Source of the DNA: Platerodrilus igneus
Taxonomy: Eukaryota; Arthropoda; Insecta; Coleoptera; Lycidae
Direction of reading: 5' to 3'
Length of the DNA: 64,000 nt
NCBI GenBank assembly: GCA_036346225.1
Contig: JARFIW010001104.1
Span: forward strand, 6,846,001 to 6,910,000
Made by a program: the position numbers and the translations under genes. This document shows, in pieces, positions 56,010 through 64,000 of this stretch. The notes beneath the pieces are model-generated. The model did not search any database, was not told where the DNA came from, and saw only the letters and a program-made list of their open reading frames with translations. Positions within the stretch are counted from its first letter, which is position 1. Each line of letters opens with the position of its first letter.

Positions 56010-57299
56010 GGTAACGATTATTTACATGTATGGGCGCGTGTTTTCAACAACCTCATCAGAAAATCAATATTTTCTAAGAATGCAAATAGACGTTAAAGCA
56101 GGCACGGATCGATAGGAAAACAAAGACAGACTGGTTATACGATATAAAGCTATTTCCTGTGTTTGTTTAATGTTGAAACTTCACATATGGGTCGAGTTTG
56201 TTTGCTAATTGGTTTATAACCAACCGTACTCTATGTTCAAAGTCGGCAAGTGGTTTTCATTGGTTAAGACAATCATCTGTTTGACGTACAACGTCGTGTT
56301 TAAACCGTTACCTTGGTAGTTTGAACCCATGGAAACTAACATCTTAATGATAATATTTAATTATGAATTTAGATTTTCAAACTTTGATGTAGATTAAAAT
56401 TATGCTTTATAAAATTGTTTACCTAACAAACTCTTCATGAATTTACATTATGAATAATATAGTCGAGTACTTGCTTATACATGACAACTATTTAACAAAG
56501 TTTAAGTTTACTAATTAAAAAACCTTATTATAAAACTAATTTTGTAAATATGTGCGTCGTTTAGTCAGTACTGAAAAAATGACAAAAAAGCTCAATTTTG
56601 TTAATGATATTTATAGTGCCTATTTGATTTAGAGGCTTTTAAAATGACCAAGATTATTAATATAAATTCATAAAATTAGTGTAGCATTCAAAAAACTTAT
56701 AGTACATACCTGTCAACTTAAAAAAGAAATATTTTTCAGTTAATATGTGTTGATATTTAAGAACTTTGATTTCTTTATAAACTTAGAAAAGGTTAATTGT
56801 GCTCAAACAAGCAATTAAGAAATAGTGTTTATTCTATCCATACTTATCTTTAGATTTTATAAATTATATACAAATCAGAAGTGCATAAATTCAATAAGTA
56901 GAGTGTCCATGTACCAATACACAAAAGAAAAATACTATACATGCACAAAACTTGTCTGATTTATTGATTTTTTTAAGGCGCAAACTGTTGTCTCCAATAT
57001 TATTTTATTTACTTTATTTTATTTCAGGATAAACGTAGTACCATCTAAAAAAACAAAATCTTCTATTCCAATAACAGAATATATTCGTTGAGATTCCTGT
57101 ATTTTTCTTAGCGATATTTCTTGTTCTTCCCCCTTCCTAAGTACAGTGGCGCCATACCCATCCGTATTTGTTTAACGACCCCCCTGATAGCCTCTCTAAA
57201 CCACTGAAGATAGAGTTCAGAGTTAGTACGGAAGTCTACAAATGTCAGTTGTGTTAATACGGATAAAACTACATCTTCTGCACTACTTTTGTGAGAAAA
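56010..57299. other. No gene; holds copy 2 of a dispersed repeat
   Basis: 56184-56300 pairs with 42960-43080. The rest is AT-rich. The upstream part of R-unit E probably lies here, but its start could not be fixed. Confidence 0.45.
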
Positions 57300-58548
57300 A
57301 ATAAAACATCAAGTATAAAAAGTTGCATGGTCACGAACGAACAAAGACGGTTTTGTAGCTAAGCAAGATAAATGTGGAAGATGTTTGTACAAGATATCGA
57401 TTTTTAAATAGAAAGAGAAAGTAAGAAATATTATTGGACAAGTGGGCGTGCTGTAGCATTTTTTGTTTGGAAGATCTATACAAATAAAAGCGAAACTTTT
57501 GCAAGTCATGTAAGTACACACTACAATTATTTTGGTTGTTGGGAATTGCAAGGCGTCCCAAGATGGATTTGCAATTGTGAATGCATTGAGGAGTGATTTG
57601 CTGATGATGAGATTTGGATAGCTGCGTGCTGACTGGAAGGGTGTGACTCAACTTAAGAGCGGTTTCATAGCTCCGACGCAATAGACGGCAACATCGTCGA
57701 GGGCTGGATGGCAGTTTAGATTTGAATAACTGCGTGCTGACTGGAAGGGTGTAACTCGACTTGAGAGCGGTTTCATAGCTTCAAGCATCATAGACGGCAA
57801 CATCATCGAGGGCTGGATGGCAGATGCTGGCTGTGTAGTGGTTATCAGGTAACAAATTTTTTTAAAACATTGTTGTTGAGTTATTTGATGTGTTTTGACA
57901 CATTGTGCTTTTTAGGTGCTTATTTTAAAAATTTTATGGACTTAAAAATTTATTGAACTTTATATTTAAATGAAAATATGTCTATGTAGAAAAGGATCAT
58001 TAATAAAACGATACAAAGGCTGTTTATGTACAAAGTAAAGGAGACTTTTGTAATTAAAGCGCTATAATTTTTGCACGCAGGTTAAAAGGGCTTTACTGTG
58101 AGCTCATATTCAGACAAGGGTTAATGACACGTATGAGGTTAGACCACTTACTTTTAATAGGGTATATGCATAATGAAAAATATTTGATCCAAACACATTT
58201 TAAAAGGGAAATGTTTTCTTCACAAAAATATGTAATTTTATGTATGTTAACTATTGTAATGGACAAAGTTTTCGAAGGTATTTTTTTTATTTGTGTAAAT
58301 AAAGTGTGATGTATTTTGGTAGTTGCTTTTTTTTATAGGATTGTAGGGAAGTATCTTTCAGATTATAGCTTAGTGGCAGTTAGGTGAAGTTCGATTATCA
58401 GCAGTCCAGGTAAGCTTGCTTGCAAGATTTAGAAGAATTTTAGAAGTAGAGGGCGAAGCAGCCGAGGTGGACTACACAAGAATTATGGCAACGAATTTAG
58501 GGGCCCGAATTAGTGACCCAGAGAATCAAACAACTGGACAGCACAGTA
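57300..58548 (+). mobile_element. R-unit E, promoter to 3' end
   Basis: TATA box AAGTATAAAAAGTTG at ~57313, a TTATCAGGTAACAA donor-like site at ~57846, TGAGCTCA at ~58100, GAAGCAGCCGAGGTGG at ~58455, a PBS-like TTATGGCAACGAATTTAGGG at ~58482 and a CACAGTA end at (TA)n. Same order and roughly the same spacing as B, C and D. Confidence 0.6.
57611..57826 (+). repeat. Tandem duplication, 2 x 108 bp
   Basis: GATTTG(G/A)ATA(G/A)CTGCGTGCTG...GAGGGCTGGATGGCAG occurs at 57611-57718 and 57719-57826 with a few changes. It lies in the leader between TATA box and donor-like site of R-unit E. Confidence 0.9.
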
Positions 58549-58568
58549 ATATATGTGTATATATATTG
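58549..58568. repeat. Short (TA)n with TGTG interruption
   Basis: Between R-units E and F. Confidence 0.9.
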
Positions 58569-59195
58569 ACATAATAAGAGATTATAACAGGTCATTGAAA
58601 CCCCTACAAATAAATCCCACAAAGATAGAAAAGAATTTGGAAAAAATAAAAATTTTCGTAAATTCATGATTACGCCCTGTATACAAGCGTACCTTTATTC
58701 ATTAAAATGCTAAACAAAAAATAAAATTGCGCGTGTGTAAGTAATCACCCTGAATGATATGTAAGTGTATTGTAAATACATAGCAAATAATGTAAGCAGT
58801 ATATGCATAAATAATTATGTTTAAGATACCTTAAAACGCATTAAATGCGAATACAAATCGATCATTTTAAGATAAATACAAAAGCTATTCGTTTGTAATA
58901 AAAAAATGCACTTTCCGTGCATAAAAATAAATAATTTCGTGTATTTAAAACCTCAATTTTAATCTTAATTATGTGTTCTAAAATACGTTTTGCCGTGAAA
59001 GCAAATATTTTCTATAAAACTGCAACCTATTTGCATTAAGAAGCAATTAAAGTTTAAATTAATTTCCCTGTGGATTACATAAATTCATTTTAAATAAAGA
59101 ATTCTCTAGAATATTAGGAATAGAGAAAAATAATAAATCATCGGTACTTAGAAATACGTCAATTTCATATGACCTAATTAATAAAGAAAAGTTTA
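58566..59195 (+). mobile_element. R-unit F, 5' part, cut by RTE insertion
   Basis: ATTGACATAATAAGAGATTA..AGGTCATTGAA resembles the start of R-unit G, and ACGCCCTGTATACAA matches the early motif of A2 and D. It ends where the RTE LINE begins. Confidence 0.55.
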
Positions 59196-59543
59196 TTCCA
59201 AGAAGAGGCCGGAACACTGAAACACCTAGGTAATGTAATAAAAATTAATAAGAATGGACCTGCACCTTGCCGAAGTTCTAAGTTACTAGAACAGGGGAAA
59301 TGGCTTGCGTGTTCTAATGAGCTAAAGAGCCAAACTACAGGTCCAACCAAAGTAGTAGGGTCGTTAGTGAGGAACCAGACTAAGACAGGTCCCCGAAAGA
59401 GGGCAGCGGCTCTTTCGGTACTTAGATTGGCAGAGACCATAGGGGTCGGTATGGCAGTCTAAGACACACTACCGCGATGTGGAAGGCAACGGGAACCACC
59501 ACATTATCTCCCAAGTACACAACGTACTTAAATTGTTACAAAC

Positions 59544-60323
59544 ATGATGGCATTCTCTGGGGTAAAAGATTCCGGAGTTAAAATAGTCCCCCATTCGGAT
59601 CTCCGGGAGGGGACTACTTCGGAGGATGCGATCGGAAAGCTAAAAATAAGAGTAGGGAACATTCTGCGAGTCGGAGCGTGGAATGTTAGAAGTATGAAGC
59701 AAGTAGGTAAGCTAGAGAACCTAAACATCGAAATGAATAGGTTATCACTAGACATAGTAGGGATCAGCGAAATTCGGTGGCCAGAGGCGAGGGATTTTTG
59801 GAGTGGAGACTTCAGGGTAATTCATACAGGAGCAGAGGAAGGAAATTTGGGTGTGGGGATAGTTATGCGGAAAAATATAGGATACTGTGAAGAAAATTAC
59901 TTACAAAAGAACGAAAGAGTACTCATGGTTAGATTAGAATCTAAACCGGTAAACACAGTAATAATACAAGTATACATGCTCACCTCTAGCTACAGTGACG
60001 AAGAGGTAGAAGCCATCTACAAAGATATCGAAGACATATTAAGATACGTAAAAGGACATGAAAATTTAATAATTACGGGGGATTTTAATGCCGTGGTAGG
60101 TGAGGGTAGGGAAGGAGCGGTAGTAGGTTTATTTGGTTTAGGCACGAGAAACGACAGGGGAAATAGACTGGTAGAATTTTGCGACAAGAACAATTTAATC
60201 ATCACAAACACATTATTTCAACATCATGCTAGAAGACGATATACGTGGAAGATGCCAGGAGATGTAGGAAGATATCAAATAGATTACATTCTTGTTAGAA
60301 TGGAATCAAGTAAAAGACTGTAG
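59544..60323 (+). CDS. RTE endonuclease domain
   Basis: The ATG at 59544 (MMAFSGVKD) opens 259 residues. APE-type motifs: GAWNVRSMKQVGKLENL, DIVGISEIRW (catalytic Glu), IQVYMLTSS, IITGDFNAVVG (catalytic Asp/Asn), GLGTRNDRGNRLVEFC, NTLFQHHARRRYTW and QIDYIL. The closing ..DHN.V (catalytic His) is in the next frame because of an indel near 60300. It nicks target DNA to prime reverse transcription. The wording is nearest to BovB-type endonucleases. Confidence 0.92.
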   Translation: MMAFSGVKDSGVKIVPHSDLREGTTSEDAIGKLKIRVGNILRVGAWNVRSMKQVGKLENLNIEMNRLSLDIVGISEIRWPEARDFWSGDFRVIHTGAEEGNLGVGIVMRKNIGYCEENYLQKNERVLMVRLESKPVNTVIIQVYMLTSSYSDEEVEAIYKDIEDILRYVKGHENLIITGDFNAVVGEGREGAVVGLFGLGTRNDRGNRLVEFCDKNNLIITNTLFQHHARRRYTWKMPGDVGRYQIDYILVRMESSKRL

Positions 60324-62166
60324 AAGCTACCCAGAAGCAGATATAGATACTGACCACAACATCGTAATTATGAAGGCCGCACTTAAATTTAAAAATCTGA
60401 AAAAAAGGAACGGAAAAAGGCACTTGGACTTAGAGAAACTAAAAGATAAAGATATTCAAGTAAGATTCGAAAAAAAATCAAATGAATTGCTGAATGATAT
60501 CGGGAAAATATCTGAAACTAAGGAAGTAGAAACAGAATGGAATAACATTAAATCCAGCTTAGACATGGCGGCCAGAGATATTCTGGGGTATACACAAAAA
60601 GAAAATAAGAAACCATGGATAAGAAGGGATATCGTGAATTTAATAGAAGAAAGACGAAAATACAAAAATAAATCAGACGAAACAGGAAAACAGAGATGCA
60701 AAGCCATAAAATGGGAAATTATTCGAAAATGCAGGAAAGCTAAAGAACAATGGATTGATGAAAAGTGCAAAGAGGTACAAACTAAGATGGAAATAGGAAA
60801 GACAGACGAAGCATACAAATTAATTAGAATGAATTTTAGGGATATAAAACCGTATAGTAAAAATATAAGGGACGCGGGAGGAAATGTCATTATAGAAAAC
60901 GTAGAGAAAGTGAGTAGATGGCAAGAATATATAGGGAATTTATATGCAGGAGAGGAACTAACTGCATTAGAACAGGAATCAGACATTGAAAATGATGACT
61001 TGGGACATCCTATACTTCGAGACGAGTTTGAATTAGCATTAAAGAGTCTGAAAAATGGTAAGGCGCCGGGTACAGATAAGGTGCAAGCAGAAACTCTAAA
61101 GGCCGCTGGACAAGCAGTAACAGAACGTCTCTTCCAACTTGTAAGCTATATGTATGAGACAGGCGAGATACCCAAAGATTTCAAACGTAGCATCATAGTA
61201 ACTATACCAAAAAAGAAAGGCGTGGATAGATGTGAAAATTTTCGAACAATAAGTTTGACAGCACACGTGTCAAAAATATTAACTAGAATTGTGCAAAGAC
61301 GAATGGAAAAACGAGCTGAAGAAATACTAGGAGAAGACCAATTTGGGTTTAGGCGAAACAGGGGAACACGGGAGGCTATTTTAGCTCTGAGAGTGATAAT
61401 GGAGAAAACAATAGAAAAAGGGGAAAGCAAGTATATAGGGTTTGTAGATCTGGAAAAAGCATTCGACAATGTAAATTGGAAAAAAATGTTCGAAATACTC
61501 AAAAAGATTGGAATGAGTTATAGGGATAGACGAATAGTACATAGCTTATACAAAGAGCAAACAGCAGTAATAGAATTAGAGCAGGAACGGAGAGAAGTAA
61601 ACATTAGGAAAGGGGTGAGACAGGGATGTGCCCTATCCCCATTGATCTTTAACTTGTACATAGAAGAGGCAATGAATACTGTCAAATGCAGGAATACATT
61701 TGGAATTACTATGGAGGGACAAAAAATTGATATGCTTAGATTTGCAGATGATATAGCGGTATTAGCGTCTAGCAAGGAAGAGTTAGAAGCTGCTCTTAAT
61801 GAAATGGAAACGGTTCTGACAGAGAGATACGGTATGAAAATTAACAAAACTAAAACTAAAGTTCTAGTTTGCAAAGGTGGGGAAAATAAATCAAAAACAA
61901 GAATACAAGTATCTAACACGAACTTACAAGAGGTTAAGGATTTCTGCTACCTAGGAAGCCAAATAACGCAAGATGGGAAAAGCACAAAAGATATAAAACA
62001 AAGATTAGCACAAGGTCGTGCTACATTTAACAAGAAAAAGCAACTACTGTGCTCAAAGACCACAAACATAGAAACAAGGAAAAGATTGCTTAAAACATAT
62101 GTGTGGAGCACAGCACTGTACGGCTGTAAAGCCTGGACAGTAGGAGAAGCGGACAAGAAAAGGTAG
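60292..62166 (+). CDS. RTE reverse transcriptase
   Basis: 624 residues. Begins with the endonuclease end (DTDHNIVIMK), then a basic linker. RT motifs follow: LKNGKAPGTDKVQAETLKAA, SIIVTIPKKKG, FRTISLTAHVSKILTRI, EDQFGFRRNRGTREAI, FVDLEKAFDNVNW, KGVRQGCALSPLIFNLYIEE, FADDIAVLASS (catalytic pair), KINKTKTKVLVC and FCYLGSQIT. The frame stops at TAG (62164-62166) through a lost base, just before the final domain. Catalytic residues are intact. Confidence 0.94.
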   Translation: MLEWNQVKDCRSYPEADIDTDHNIVIMKAALKFKNLKKRNGKRHLDLEKLKDKDIQVRFEKKSNELLNDIGKISETKEVETEWNNIKSSLDMAARDILGYTQKENKKPWIRRDIVNLIEERRKYKNKSDETGKQRCKAIKWEIIRKCRKAKEQWIDEKCKEVQTKMEIGKTDEAYKLIRMNFRDIKPYSKNIRDAGGNVIIENVEKVSRWQEYIGNLYAGEELTALEQESDIENDDLGHPILRDEFELALKSLKNGKAPGTDKVQAETLKAAGQAVTERLFQLVSYMYETGEIPKDFKRSIIVTIPKKKGVDRCENFRTISLTAHVSKILTRIVQRRMEKRAEEILGEDQFGFRRNRGTREAILALRVIMEKTIEKGESKYIGFVDLEKAFDNVNWKKMFEILKKIGMSYRDRRIVHSLYKEQTAVIELEQERREVNIRKGVRQGCALSPLIFNLYIEEAMNTVKCRNTFGITMEGQKIDMLRFADDIAVLASSKEELEAALNEMETVLTERYGMKINKTKTKVLVCKGGENKSKTRIQVSNTNLQEVKDFCYLGSQITQDGKSTKDIKQRLAQGRATFNKKKQLLCSKTTNIETRKRLLKTYVWSTALYGCKAWTVGEADKKR

Positions 62167-62167
62167 A

Positions 62168-62508
62168 AGCCTTTGAAATGTGGTGCTACAGGCGTATGAT
62201 GAAGATATCATGGACAGACAAAGTTAAGAACGAAGAGGTACTAAAAATGGTAGGGAAGAAAGAAATATGTGGAAAACAGTAAAAATAGGAGAGATAGGAT
62301 GATAGGCCACATACTACGGCATGAGGGAATAGTGCGGAATATATTAGAAGCAGAGGTAGGAAAAAAGAGAAGAAGAGGCAGACCTAGATTAGACTACTGC
62401 ACACAGATAGTAAAAGATGTAGGCTGTAGAGGTTTCAGGGAGATGTGTAGGCTAGCCCAGAATAGAAATCAATGGAGGTACGCATCCAACCAATCCCAAG
62501 ATGGATAA
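62168..62508 (+). pseudogene. RTE C-terminal domain
   Basis: VEAFEMWCYRRMMKISWTDK continues the RT in the next frame. After another shift (62269-62508) it reads MIGHILRHEGIVRNILEAEV, RRRGRPRLDYC and CRLAQNRNQWR. This is the usual RTE tail with the W..R/GRPR signature. Confidence 0.88.
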
Positions 62509-62512
62509 ACTA

Positions 62513-63080
62513 ATGACGAAAAGATAACTGTGCTTAAACATGATGATTATTATAAGTAACTACAAGAATTGGTTGGGCAATATTCTCGAATAATGTTAAG
62601 TGTGTGAAAGGATTTACTGGAAAACCATTATTTCGGCAAATGTCTAAGTGTTGGGGGATCTTGGTAGCCACAGGTTGCTTAACCTCCTTCACTGAATCTC
62701 GGTAAAATAGGGTATAAAATTAGAAAACAATACAAAAGAAACGAGCTGAATACACAGGCTGTGTGAGAATTTCAGGGAACTATGTAGGCTAGCTCAGAAT
62801 ATAAATAAGTGCAGGTATGTGTCCAACCAGTTTTGAGACGGAAAACCTAATGACGAAAAAATAAGCGCAGATAAATCTGATGATTAGTATAAACAACTAG
62901 TTGTTGGTTGCGAAATACCTGCAACTAATGTTTACTGTGCGAAAGGATAAATTGGAAAATATATTAAATCGCCAAATGGTTAAGTGTTGGGGGAACTTGG
63001 CAGCCACAGGCTGCTTACCTCCCTTCACAACCATTGAAGGTCGGCGAAATAGGGCATATAACTGTAAAACAATAGAAAGT
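62513..63080 (+). repeat. Tandem RTE-tail repeat, period about 338 bp
   Basis: After the LINE, AACTA.A..TTG... CGAAAGGAT..A.TGGAAAA ... TAAGTGTTGGGGGA.CTTGG.AGCCACAGG.TGCTTA.CTCC recurs (62557-62738 and 62895-63078). Each copy is preceded by an RTE C-terminus/3'UTR piece (the second at 62753-62892: TTTCAGGGAACTATGTAGGC...CTAATGACGAAAAAATAA). Two units of a tail-derived satellite. Confidence 0.75.
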
Positions 63081-63084
63081 GATC

Positions 63085-63572
63085 AAACTGCATCTAACAA
63101 GAAAGAACAGCGCCTATGAGGAAAGACAACAAACATAGAATAAGAAGAAAATTGTTGAAAGCATATGTGGAGCACAGCACAGTATGCCTATGAAATACGG
63201 GCAGCCTGAAACGCAGACAGAAAAACGGTAGAAGCCTTTTGAAATGCTGTGTTTTAGATGTATAAGAACGATAGCATGGACAGACAAAGATAATAACAAA
63301 TAAGTTACAGAAATAGTAGGGAACAAGGATATCTGGGGAAAAAGAGAAATAGTAGGGCGGAATACGTTCTAAGGCATTTTTGGGGAATAGTATGTCATAT
63401 ATTACAAGCAGAGATAGGTAAAAAGAGGTAGATGTAGACCTAGATCAGACAGATATAGATGTAAATTGTTCATATTTCAGGGGAATCTTTAGGTTAGTTC
63501 AGAATAGGGAACAATGATGGTACGCGTCTAACCAGTTCTAGGACTGAAGACCTAATGATGATGAAGAAATAT
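63085..63572 (+). pseudogene. Older RTE 3' copy
   Basis: Aligns with 62022-62530: TCTAACAAGAAAGAACAGCG, GACAACAAACATAGAATAAG, CATATGTGGAGCACAGCAC, GTAGAAGCCTTTTGAAATG, ATGGACAGACAAAG, GGTACGCGTCTAACCAGTTC, and a CTAATGATGATGAAG tail. Many indels and stops; no function. Confidence 0.85.
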
Positions 63573-64000
63573 TTATGATCTTTCGCATTCACTGTAAGAT
63601 AGAAGGAGATCGGGAGCATTAACTTTAGGTATTATAGAAGGAGAGGCATAGCGCGTCACTATTATAAATCAATCACACAATCGACGCTAATAAACTATTC
63701 TGAGACACCTTGCGTCATTACGGTGTAAAATATTCCATACAATACGAGTACGTTCTAGAAACGAGATAAATTTGTATATAACTGCGAAGCTTCGATTTCG
63801 ATTGCGAAATGTTACTTTGATTAAAGTCGCAAGCATGTTGCTATGCAAAAATCATATTTTGAGTATGCAATATGCATATCGTTTAATAATTAAATTCACT
63901 GTAATACGATAGTATTTATCAATTTACTTTGTGTAATTAACTATCTAAAATGTTTATATATAAACGAAATCTATTACTATTGATTGGAGTCCCCAGTTGT
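63573..64000. other. No gene recognised
   Basis: AT-rich sequence to the window end; nothing identified. Confidence 0.5.

Larger units (their letters stand above)
59196..62512 (+). mobile_element. RTE/BovB-like non-LTR retrotransposon
   Basis: 5' leader of about 350 bp, an apurinic-type endonuclease, RT and a GRPR-containing C-terminus in one interrupted ORF, then a short 3' UTR with TGATGATTAT. Full or near-full length, no LTRs. Three single-base frameshifts (near 60300, 62165 and 62270) break it. Order and motifs fit the RTE clade. Confidence 0.9.

Noticed and set aside
55472..56014. 180-residue His/Thr frame and its antisense partners
   Set aside because: Runs through (CA)n/(CACG)n; not a gene.
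57595..57640. CTGATGA as a second hammerhead core
   Set aside because: No GAAA core, no stem II and no stem I partner nearby; part of a repeated GATGATGA.

Overview
This is AT-rich eukaryotic DNA with the texture of a large, transposon-filled invertebrate genome. An arthropod, probably an insect, is most likely: there is a copia element primed by a half initiator-Met tRNA, gypsy elements with insect-style primer sites, RTE and jockey-type LINEs, tRNA-derived SINEs and a possible BESS-like host exon. The order cannot be resolved. No complete host gene is visible. At most two short minus-strand stretches (3844-3922 and 11988-12131) look like host exons.

Layout. 1-4217: ends of a ~2 kb repeat family called here the 'R-unit', plus an RTE LINE tail. 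4218-11456: minus-strand Ty3/gypsy element (Gypsy-1) whose Pol tail carries a TARG1/OARD1-like macrodomain and a CCCH zinc finger; a second, deleted copy shares its LTR, and one ATAA target duplication flanks the whole. 11457-16367: mostly unrecognised, with an exon candidate, a small tandem repeat and an LTR end with a tRNA-Lys primer site. 16368-39163: a field of R-units in both orientations separated by (TA)n tracts. Inside it are a U2 snRNA retro-fragment, a complete-length but broken copia element (19989-24898, TSD GTTTT), a LINE RT fragment, a SINE head and two palindromes, one holding a textbook hammerhead ribozyme. 39164-45051: a decayed jockey-type ORF1, an unidentified decayed coding stretch and unrecognised DNA. 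45052-54485: plus-strand Ty3/gypsy element (Gypsy-2) with 1.76 kb LTRs and TSD GACA. 54486-59195: microsatellite, SINE, duplicated blocks and more R-units. 59196-63572: an RTE/BovB-like LINE and older copies of its tail.

The R-units share an anatomy: start TTG(C/T)TGTG, an ATTGGTTGAAA box, a TATA box, a CAG/GTAA donor-like site, TGAGCTCA, GAGCTAGCCG, then one or more modules of CAC(A/G)GCA plus a sequence resembling the tRNA-Lys(CUU) primer-binding site, then (TA)n. They read best as long LTRs, or LTR+PBS remnants, of one retroelement family that targets (TA)n. The module arrays are unusual.

The genes here act only within their own elements (Gag, protease, RT/RNase H, integrase; or endonuclease+RT). 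Nearly all are broken by small indels. Because the LTR pairs of Gypsy-1 and copia are almost identical, some of these breaks may be consensus errors rather than real decay.
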